Shown here: piece after piece, positions 1 to 5,132 of the stretch
Layout of the letters: each line of letters starts with the position of its first letter
Position numbering within the stretch: position 1 is the first letter of the stretch
Assembly (NCBI GenBank): GCA_021160765.1
Contig: JAGHBW010000198.1
Location: 1 to 6,341 of the forward strand
Direction of reading: 5' to 3'
Length of the DNA stretch: 6,341 nucleotides
DNA from: Thermoplasmata archaeon
GTDB taxonomy: Archaea > Thermoplasmatota > Penumbrarchaeia > Penumbrarchaeales > EX4484-36
Notes under the pieces: model-generated
The model's database searches: none
Told to the model about the DNA's origin: nothing
Seen by the model: the letters and a program-made list of their open reading frames with translations, nothing else
Translations under genes and position numbers: made by a program

Positions 1-1407
1 GATCAGGGACTGTCCGTAGTAGGGGGGCCAGGTGAACGTCCTTCCAGATGTAGACACGTAAGTCTCAGCGATTGCCCCAGGAACCCAGCTGTTGTGGGGT
101 TTGACCTCAAGAAGTCTTATCTCGTCAAAATAGAACTCCCCCTCCCCGCTGACGTTAATTATTATTCTCAACTTGGCAGCTGTGGGTGGGAGGGGTTTTA
201 AAGGGAGCTGTCTGAGAAGTTCCCAGGAGGAGGTTGGACCTCTAACCACACCTCCCTCCTCCCGAAGGAGAAGTGTTCCAGAGGAGGTGAACACCTCGGC
301 GGTGAAATGGACCTCACCGCCGGTCATATTCACGTGGCCTGAGAGGTAGTAGGCCACGGAACCCCTCACCGAGACGTTCTGTGCAATGAAGAAGGGGGCC
401 GTGGTGTTCTTCTTCACCTCAAGGCACCTCCCCCCCCGATAAGGATAAGAGGTGTTCAACAGAGCCTCTCCCTCCCCGGAGAATTCCCAGGAGGCAAATC
501 CCCCCTCAAACCCCGGATTTGTGTTCCAGATTGTGGAGTAATGGCCATCATTGGAGCCCCAGCTTGCGTATCCTGAACAGTTTTCAAAATCTGTTATGAA
601 CGTGGTAGTCTCATCAAGGTGCGTTTTGAAGCCCAGCGACCTCAAAGTTGTGTTGGCGTCCCTGAGCCAGCGGTTCCCAACGGCGTATCCTCCCCCCTTC
701 CCTGGGTCAACGTCTAGAAGGAAGGTGCCCCTCATCCCCCCGCTTCTTTCCGCTCTCTCAATGAGGGAGAGTGCATCGGAGAGGTTATATCCTGTTATGC
801 GGGTTACGAGATAGAAGCCGTACTTCACCCTGCTGAACCTCTCGTTCTTTCCATAATAGGGGTTCTGGATCCAATAAGAGCCACCTATATAGCCGGAGTA
901 TGGGCCAAGTATCAGGGCCAGCTCCGCATCCACAGAGGCGCTTCCTGATGACCCCGGCCCCCAAACCCTTAAGGGTACACCCTTGGTGGTGACAATATAA
1001 TCAATCCTCTCTGTTAGGTTCCTCTCCTTAAGTGCCCCCTCCACCTGGGTTCTCAGAGTGTTGAAGGTGTTCCTGTCTATGGTCTCTCTCACGGGGACGT
1101 CCACCCCTATAACTCTATCCGAGGGGATCCCCCTTCTACGAGTGAAGTTCTCCATTATAGCTCGGGAGACCTCTGAGTTTACGTTGTAAACAACCACCAC
1201 ATCGTCATATCGGATCATATTGTACAGCCCACCGGAAGAGTTGCCATTTTCCTCTATCTGAAGGGCTGGTAGCAGAGATGTGCTGGTTTGGAGGTCACCC
1301 ATTAACTCACTCACTGGAAGACCCTGGCCCCCCATCCCACCAAAATATGGTGCGGGGAGGGAGGGTAAAAAAAGGAGGATCAATATAGCAGAAAAGAGCT
1401 TTATCAT
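1..1407 (-). CDS. Exported TIGR03790-like protein with an inserted CBM/lectin-like domain (3' end off the window)
   Basis: The minus-strand frame is open without a stop from the ATG at 1407-1405 to the window edge (469 codons, C-terminus missing). Residues 1-19 form a signal peptide (MIKLFSAILILLFLPSLPA), so the product is probably secreted or surface-held. Residues 68-230 carry what I recognise as the TIGR03790 pattern: DDVVVVYNVNSEVS, RRGIPSDRVIGVDVP, then DYIVTTKGVPLRV (136-148), SVDAELALI, NPYY and a WLRDAN segment. The family occurs in bacteria and archaea and has no established function. After WGSNDG (283-288) a Gly/Ser/Thr-rich beta stretch (about 295-435, starting GFEGGFASWEFSG and ending EFYFDEIRLLEV) looks like a CBM4/9-type galactose-binding sandwich. 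The family core resumes at WVPGAIAETYVSTSGRTF (441-458). There are eleven N-X-S/T sequons. The start overlaps the upstream ATP-grasp stop as ATGA and has a GGAGGT ribosome site 7 bases upstream. The family call is from memory of the motif order and is fairly sure; the biochemical role is unknown. Confidence 0.8.
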   Translation of the reverse strand, partial: MIKLFSAILILLFLPSLPAPYFGGMGGQGLPVSELMGDLQTSTSLLPALQIEENGNSSGGLYNMIRYDDVVVVYNVNSEVSRAIMENFTRRRGIPSDRVIGVDVPVRETIDRNTFNTLRTQVEGALKERNLTERIDYIVTTKGVPLRVWGPGSSGSASVDAELALILGPYSGYIGGSYWIQNPYYGKNERFSRVKYGFYLVTRITGYNLSDALSLIERAERSGGMRGTFLLDVDPGKGGGYAVGNRWLRDANTTLRSLGFKTHLDETTTFITDFENCSGYASWGSNDGHYSTIWNTNPGFEGGFASWEFSGEGEALLNTSYPYRGGRCLEVKKNTTAPFFIAQNVSVRGSVAYYLSGHVNMTGGEVHFTAEVFTSSGTLLLREEGGVVRGPTSSWELLRQLPLKPLPPTAAKLRIIINVSGEGEFYFDEIRLLEVKPHNSWVPGAIAETYVSTSGRTFTWPPYYGQSLI

Positions 1408-2459
1408 CTCTCATACCTCCATCTTCTCCTGTCCCACTCCATTGCAAGTTTTACCCTTTCATGTACACTAAGCTCCTCCCCAACCTCATCCCACCATCTC
1501 TCCACAACCCTGAGCCTTTTGAGAAGTCCAGACAGATTTGCATTCTGTATCTCAAGCCCAGGACGGCGATTTACCTCAAGAACGGTCACTCCCCTCTCCC
1601 TGGTTATGGTCAGGTCAACTCCCGCGAAGCCAAGTCCTGAGGCCTCTTGAGCTTTTACAGCCATCTCAAGCACCTCTCTGAAGTGGGGTATAGGTCGGTC
1701 TATGATTCTCGCCCCCGTGTCCGGATGGACCTCCACCATCTCCCTTTTTAGAACCGCCGCCACAATACGTCCACGGTCTATGGATATACCCGCGGCAATT
1801 GCCCCCCGGTGAACGTTTGCTCTGCCCCTGGATTGAACTGTGGGAAGGCGTATCATAGCCATTACGGGAAAACCCCGGAAGGAGATAACCCTTATGTCCG
1901 GGAGACCCAGAGTGCTGAGCTCTCTAAGCTCCGGTGATAGGTGCAGGTACTCCTCAAATAGGGCCACATCAGCCCTGCCCCTGCTGTATTTGCCGGAAAG
2001 AATGTCGTTTACGTGCTTCTTCAAATCTGACACCTCAAGGTAGTCCCCCGCCTCACCTATGAACCTCTTCCCAATTACCTTTCTTATGAGAAGTACACCA
2101 GCCCCACCATGACCCCTGGAAGGCTTTATCACAAAGCCTCTCCTGGGAAGGAAGTGTGTCCATTTTTCAAGCTCCTCAGCAACATCTGGATCGGAGATGG
2201 CAAGGTAGGTCTCCGGCACCGTGACCCCAGCTGCTTTGAGCCTCCTCTTTTCCTCAATCTTATCCAATGCCTCTACTAGAAGGGGTGGGTTGTACCTCTC
2301 CACATACTTCTTCCAGACGTCAACCGTTAATACCTCCTCTTTCTCCTTTATCCCCTCCACCCTCGCCCTCTTTCTCGCCTCGTTCTTTACCAGTGAAAAG
2401 CGGTCCTTCGGGAAGAGGTGTTTGACCGACGTCTTTTTCACCCGATTTTTTTTTGTCAT
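1404..2459 (-). CDS. ATP-grasp protein, alpha-L-glutamate ligase-like (RimK-related, TIGR02291-like)
   Basis: The 351-residue cytoplasmic protein has a basic N-terminus (MTKKNRVKKT) and no signal peptide or membrane segment. The ATP-grasp signature is complete. FVIKPSRGHGGAGV (109-122) gives the nucleotide-binding Lys112 and glycine loop. LPDIRVISFRGFPVMAMIRLP lies at 186-206, RGRANVHRGAIAAGI at 211-225 and HPDTGARI at 245-252. D282 and LEVNRRPGLEIQNAN (294-308, with E295 and N297) supply the usual Mg-ATP ligands. This order matches the alpha-L-glutamate ligase-like proteins known mainly from Proteobacteria, where the gene sits beside an inactive transglutaminase/7TM gene. RimK relatives join a carboxylate (via acyl phosphate) to an amine, often adding glutamate, but the substrate of this subfamily is unknown. 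About 50 N-terminal residues look lineage-specific. It is first in an operon with the exported protein and is read from a TATA promoter at 2515-2530. The start ATG has GAGGT 8 bases upstream. The ATP-grasp call is very sure; the substrate is not inferable. Confidence 0.9.
   Translation of the reverse strand: MTKKNRVKKTSVKHLFPKDRFSLVKNEARKRARVEGIKEKEEVLTVDVWKKYVERYNPPLLVEALDKIEEKRRLKAAGVTVPETYLAISDPDVAEELEKWTHFLPRRGFVIKPSRGHGGAGVLLIRKVIGKRFIGEAGDYLEVSDLKKHVNDILSGKYSRGRADVALFEEYLHLSPELRELSTLGLPDIRVISFRGFPVMAMIRLPTVQSRGRANVHRGAIAAGISIDRGRIVAAVLKREMVEVHPDTGARIIDRPIPHFREVLEMAVKAQEASGLGFAGVDLTITRERGVTVLEVNRRPGLEIQNANLSGLLKRLRVVERWWDEVGEELSVHERVKLAMEWDRRRWRYER
1415..1420 (-). promoter_or_regulatory. 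Ribosome binding site of the exported protein
   Basis: GGAGGT on the minus strand lies 7 bases before the ATG at 1407, inside the last codons of the ATP-grasp gene. Together with the ATGA stop/start overlap it fixes the start and suggests translational coupling of the two genes. Confidence 0.8.
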
Positions 2460-2467
2460 CCTTTACT

Positions 2468-2472
2468 ACCTC
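2468..2472 (-). promoter_or_regulatory. Ribosome binding site of the ATP-grasp gene
   Basis: GAGGT on the minus strand sits 8 bases before the ATG at 2459. It supports that start over any internal Met codon. Confidence 0.65.
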
Positions 2473-2514
2473 TTATCCGTTTACACATTTGTATCCTGCC
2501 CTTCTAAGAGGAGA

Positions 2515-2530
2515 CAAAATATAAAACCTT
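2515..2530 (-). promoter_or_regulatory. BRE/TATA promoter of the ATP-grasp operon
   Basis: Read on the minus strand this is AAGGTTTTATATTTTG: a purine-rich BRE-like AAGG followed by TTTTATATTTT. Transcription would start about 25 bases downstream, near 2495, leaving a leader of roughly 35 bases that includes the GAGGT ribosome site. The element could be read on the other strand too (TATAAAA), but spacing fits the minus-strand gene better. Confidence 0.6.
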
Positions 2531-2539
2531 CCCGCACCT

Positions 2540-2574
2540 GGCGTCTGGCAGAAAGGGTTTTGGAGCCAGATGCC
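2540..2574. repeat. Imperfect inverted repeat in the cdc6 upstream region
   Basis: GGCGTCTGGC (2540-2549) and GCCAGATGCC (2565-2574) are inverted copies with one mismatch in ten, which would be a G-T wobble in RNA. The spacer is 15 bases and includes AAAGGGTTTT. It lies upstream of both predicted transcription starts, so a protein-binding dyad (an operator or origin element) is more likely than an RNA hairpin. Confidence 0.5.
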
Positions 2575-2613
2575 CAAAAAAAAGGCCTTCTGCAACAATT
2601 TTCCCACTTTTGA

Positions 2614-2630
2614 GGAAAAGGATAAATACC
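2614..2630 (+). promoter_or_regulatory. BRE/TATA promoter of orc1/cdc6
   Basis: GGAAAAGGATAAATACC combines a purine-rich BRE-like GGAAAAG with the TATA-like ATAAATAC (2622-2629). The start of transcription would fall near 2650, at the edge of the G-rich direct repeats. Proteins bound to those repeats could therefore autoregulate the gene. Confidence 0.5.
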
Positions 2631-2650
2631 CCCCTATCTTATGGTTTAAC

Positions 2651-2677
2651 GGGTTGGGGACGCAAGGGTTTGGGGAC
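2651..2677 (+). repeat. Tandem G-rich direct repeats with G-quadruplex potential
   Basis: GGGTTGGGGAC (2651-2661) and GGGTTTGGGGAC (2666-2677) are two copies, offset by 15 bases, differing by one inserted T. The four G-runs (GGG, GGGG, GGG, GGGG) are separated by loops of 2, 6 and 3 bases, which satisfies the standard G3+N1-7 quadruplex pattern. Placed between the TATA box and the start codon of cdc6, they are candidate Orc1/Cdc6 boxes or a leader RNA structure. Confidence 0.6.
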
Positions 2678-2734
2678 AGAAATACAACAATTGGTTAGCT
2701 AATGCTATCTCGCGATCAGGGGGAATGCCACAGA

Positions 2735-4123
2735 ATGAATCCATTCAACACAGTGAGGAATATCTTTGATGCATTTTCATTGCCCTCCCACATCTTCAAA
2801 AACAGGGAGGTTCTTCGTTCCACATACGTTCCAGATTATCTACCCCACAGGCAGAGAGAGATAGCACAGATCGCCTCAATTTTGGCTCCAGCGTTAAGGG
2901 GCGAGACCCCCACAAACCTGCTGATCTACGGCAAACCTGGCACTGGAAAGACCGCTTCAACAAATTTCATTGGAAGGGCCCTGGAGGAGAAGGCCTCAGA
3001 GATAACCAGGAGGTATCTCAGAACATACTTTGAACTTCTGAAATCCATTGATGATGGCACTGTGGAGACCCTGTGGGAAGCCTCAGAGGTTGTTTCAATA
3101 GAGGAGGTTCTGGGTGAGGAGTTCTTCAGGTTTTTCCGCAGGAAGGTGCATTACATATACGTGAACTGCCAGCAGGTTGACACCGGCTACCGCCTCATCG
3201 CACACCTTGCAAACCACTTCGCCAGGGACTGGAACGAGAGGGTTCCCATATCAGGCTGGTCCCCAGACACACTCTATAGAAAGTTTTTGGAGAGGCTTGA
3301 GAGGGAGGGTGGGGTGACCGTAGTGGTCCTGGATGAGATTGACCGCCTTGTAGCAAAATCAGGGGATGAGGTCCTCTACACCTTAACAAGGATCGGCTCG
3401 GATCTAAAAGAGGCCAAACTTTCCATTGTTGGTATATCCAATGACCTGAAGTTCACTGACATGCTGGACAGCAGAGTTAAGAGCAGTTTGGGCGGAGAGG
3501 AGATGGTGTTCCCACCCTATAATGCGGAGCAGTTGAGGGACATCCTTCGGCAGAGAGCTGAGATGGCCTTCCAGCCTGGGGTCTTGGACGACGGTGTAAT
3601 ACCCCTGTGCGCTGCAATGGCTGCCCAGGAGTTTGGTGATGCGAGGAGGGCGTTGGAACTTCTCAAGGTCTCCGGGGAGATTGCGGAGAGACTGGGGGAG
3701 AAACGGGTTACAGAGGAGCACGTGAGAGAGGCACAGAGGAGAATAGAGGAGGACAGGATAGGGGAGGTGATACGCACTCTGCCAAACCAACCCAAACTGG
3801 TCCTTTTCACCATCCTGCAGATGAGGAGGTTTGGAGGGGGGGAGAGGCGGATAACCTCCGGGGAGATCTACGACAACTACCGATTCTATGCGGAAAAGGT
3901 GGGCTTAAGGGTTCTGACCTCCAGAAGGGTATCGGAGTTCATCTCTGAGCTATCCATACTTGGCCTCATAGATGCCAGGGTGGTCTCCTTTGGAAGGCAG
4001 GGAAGAACGAAGGTCATTGATGTGAAGATCCCTATAAGGAAATCCTTGGATACCCTAACTGAAGGGATATTCAGAGATATTAAGGAGATGCCCCCCAGAT
4101 ACGCCTACAGGCGGGCGTTCTAA
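2735..4123 (+). CDS. cdc6: Orc1/Cdc6 replication initiator (AAA+ ATPase with winged helix)
   Basis: This is the origin-binding ATPase that marks archaeal replication origins and helps load MCM. Positions here count from an in-frame ATG at 2702. The AAA+ core shows Walker A GKPGTGKT (77-84), YVNCQQVDTGYR (153-164), Walker B VVVLDEID (207-214), sensor 1 with N247 in GISND, DSRVKSS (256-262) and the sensor 2 region GDARRALELL (312-321). A C-terminal winged helix follows (about 365-445), with wing GRQGRTKVI. I prefer the ATG at 2735 because family proteins usually begin just before the NPF...IFKNREVL segment, and AGGGGG lies 11 bases upstream. The 2702 ATG adds 11 residues (LSRDQGECHR after Met) and has no clear ribosome site. 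The protein is longer than the usual ~400 residues, mainly from extra sequence after Walker A (about 100-148). The family call is very sure, the exact start less so. Confidence 0.95.
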   Translation: MNPFNTVRNIFDAFSLPSHIFKNREVLRSTYVPDYLPHRQREIAQIASILAPALRGETPTNLLIYGKPGTGKTASTNFIGRALEEKASEITRRYLRTYFELLKSIDDGTVETLWEASEVVSIEEVLGEEFFRFFRRKVHYIYVNCQQVDTGYRLIAHLANHFARDWNERVPISGWSPDTLYRKFLERLEREGGVTVVVLDEIDRLVAKSGDEVLYTLTRIGSDLKEAKLSIVGISNDLKFTDMLDSRVKSSLGGEEMVFPPYNAEQLRDILRQRAEMAFQPGVLDDGVIPLCAAMAAQEFGDARRALELLKVSGEIAERLGEKRVTEEHVREAQRRIEEDRIGEVIRTLPNQPKLVLFTILQMRRFGGGERRITSGEIYDNYRFYAEKVGLRVLTSRRVSEFISELSILGLIDARVVSFGRQGRTKVIDVKIPIRKSLDTLTEGIFRDIKEMPPRYAYRRAF

Positions 4124-4130
4124 GGGACCC

Positions 4131-4147
4131 GGAAAGTTTTTTAATAC
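4131..4147 (+). promoter_or_regulatory. BRE/TATA promoter of the TPR gene
   Basis: GGAAAGTTTTTTAATAC lies just after the cdc6 stop: a BRE-like GGAAAG followed by the TATA-like TTTTTTAATA (4137-4146). The predicted start of transcription, around 4165-4170, falls almost on the ATG, so the mRNA may be leaderless even though an AGGTGA motif is present. Confidence 0.55.
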
Positions 4148-4154
4148 CTTCATC

Positions 4155-4165
4155 AGGTGACACCT
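4155..4165 (+). promoter_or_regulatory. Ribosome site AGGTGA within a short perfect dyad
   Basis: AGGTGA (4155-4160) is 7 bases before the ATG at 4168 and favours that start over the ATG at 4171. It lies in the perfect 11-base dyad AGGTG-A-CACCT, which could mask the ribosome site or be a small operator; it may also be chance. Confidence 0.45.
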
Positions 4166-4167
4166 CA

Positions 4168-5073
4168 ATGATGGACGATTACGAGAAAGAGCTTGAAGCA
4201 GTTCACTTGGCCCAGGATGCCTACAGACGCCTTGAAGAGGGTGATGTAGAAGGGGCAATGGACCTTTTTAAGAGGTCTGTGAAATACGATGAGGAATTTG
4301 ACGAAACGCTTGGCGCACTGGGTGCCTTAGAGCTCCTCAGAGGTTCAAGAGAGAGGGCTGAAAAGCTTCTTAGAAAGGCGGTGGGGCTGAACGGAGGGAA
4401 TGTTGACGCCTTGGTGATTCTCCCCCTCCTTGAGGAATCTGTGGAAGACAGGCTGGAACTTCTGAGGAGGGTGGGTGAGGGGTATCTGAACTTTATGCAA
4501 TACCCCCGGGCCTACGTCTTCTACAGGGAGGTAAAGAGGATCAACCCATCAGACACATCTGCTCTATCTGCAATGGCCTTTCTCTCCAGGGAGATGGGGC
4601 TTCTTAGAAGGTCTGAAGAGGAGTACAGAGAGCTTCTTCAGCTTTTTCCAGAGAGTTGGGAGGCCATGTTTGACCTCTCCACTGTTCTTATAAAAAAAGG
4701 AGATTTTGAAGAGGCAGAGGAGATGCTTAAGAAGGCCAGCGAGCTGGCGTCCCATATACCCCAGATCTGGAACAACCTTGGCTTTTTGAGAGAGGTTCAG
4801 GGGGATCTTAAAGGAGCCAGAAGGTTTTACGAGAAGGCTCTTGAGGTTGACGAGATGTACTATCCTTCACTATATTCCATTGGCAGAATTCTGCAGAAAG
4901 AGGGAAAAAACGAGGAGGCCATGGAATACCTTCAGAGAGGTCTTGAGATAAAGAGCATATTTCAGATTGAGGATATAGAGGATGCGGAGAAAAGGAGAAC
5001 GGAAGAGGGGGTTCACGCTAAAGAGGTGATAACCCCCCCAGTTAGGTCCTCTAAAAAGAAGGAGCACAAATAA
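4168..5073 (+). CDS. Tetratricopeptide (TPR) repeat protein
   Basis: This 301-residue soluble protein has no signal peptide or membrane segment and consists almost entirely of helical TPR units. They fall at about residues 13-44 (AYRRLEEGDVEGAMDLFKRSV), 45-76, 103-130, 131-163, 164-197 (LIKKGDFEEAEEMLKKASEL), 198-231 (NNLGFLREVQGDLKGARRFY) and 232-264 (IGRILQKEGKNEEAMEYLQRGL). The small-residue and Gly/Ala/Tyr/Pro positions of the repeat are clear in the last three. A charged tail without repeats follows (265-301), ending SSKKKEHK. TPR proteins are usually scaffolds for protein-protein contacts, but the partner cannot be told from sequence. It has its own promoter after cdc6 and is followed by a separate rib promoter, so it is probably a single-gene unit. 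The ATG at 4168 is preferred because AGGTGA precedes it. The fold is sure; the function is unknown. Confidence 0.9.
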   Translation: MMDDYEKELEAVHLAQDAYRRLEEGDVEGAMDLFKRSVKYDEEFDETLGALGALELLRGSRERAEKLLRKAVGLNGGNVDALVILPLLEESVEDRLELLRRVGEGYLNFMQYPRAYVFYREVKRINPSDTSALSAMAFLSREMGLLRRSEEEYRELLQLFPESWEAMFDLSTVLIKKGDFEEAEEMLKKASELASHIPQIWNNLGFLREVQGDLKGARRFYEKALEVDEMYYPSLYSIGRILQKEGKNEEAMEYLQRGLEIKSIFQIEDIEDAEKRRTEEGVHAKEVITPPVRSSKKKEHK

Positions 5074-5084
5074 ATTTGTATTCA

Positions 5085-5103
5085 CCAAATTCTTTTATAT
5101 TTA
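5085..5103 (+). promoter_or_regulatory. TATA promoter of the riboflavin operon
   Basis: TTTTATATTTA (5093-5103) is preceded by CCAAATTC, a weak BRE. Transcription should start near 5122-5126, giving a leader of about ten bases or fewer before the ribB ATG at 5133. No ribosome site is visible, which fits a leaderless or nearly leaderless mRNA. The short inverted repeat GCGG (5105-5108) / CCGC (5116-5119) between the TATA box and the start could be an operator. Confidence 0.6.
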
Positions 5104-5132
5104 TGCGGGGTTAGGCCGCTGGGTTGATTTTA

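Larger units (their letters stand above)
2460..2734. other. Divergent intergenic region, candidate replication origin next to orc1/cdc6
   Basis: No convincing gene lies between the ATP-grasp start and the cdc6 start. The region contains a promoter for each direction, an inverted repeat (2540-2574), an A-run (2576-2583), two G-rich direct repeats (2651-2661 and 2666-2677) and two copies of CAACAATT (2593-2600 and 2685-2692). Archaeal origins are often found directly beside orc1/cdc6 and carry origin recognition boxes containing a G-string. The repeats share the shape TGGnnAC..AA..GGG with the ORB core as I remember it (TGGAAAC-AAAGGGG). No classic full-length ORB with its dyad half is obvious, so the origin call is inference. 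Confidence 0.4.

Noticed and set aside
1..4. GATC at the very start as a clone boundary
   Set aside because: A four-base site is expected often by chance; the reading frame continues to the edge, so nothing can be concluded.
551..814. Plus-strand open frame of 87 codons
   Set aside because: It lies antisense to the exported protein, whose frame is open throughout and carries family motifs.
2540..2583. Inverted repeat followed by an A-run as a transcription terminator
   Set aside because: Both flanking genes point away from it, and a run of A rather than T follows on the plus strand; a binding-site dyad fits better.
2221..2613. Plus-strand open frame of 130 codons covering the start of the ATP-grasp gene and part of the intergenic region
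   Set aside because: It is antisense to conserved ATP-grasp sequence, has a Ser/Phe-rich composition with no recognisable motif, and lacks a ribosome site.
3404..3813. Two overlapping minus-strand open frames inside cdc6
   Set aside because: Both are antisense to the conserved sensor and winged-helix coding sequence and show no protein-like pattern.
5124..5132. TTG codon as an earlier start for ribB
   Set aside because: The predicted transcription start from the TATA box at 5093-5103 falls at or after it, and the ATG at 5133 fits the family N-terminus.
5074..5132. FMN riboswitch upstream of ribB
   Set aside because: The space is too short, the predicted leader is about ten bases, and none of the conserved RFN blocks is seen.
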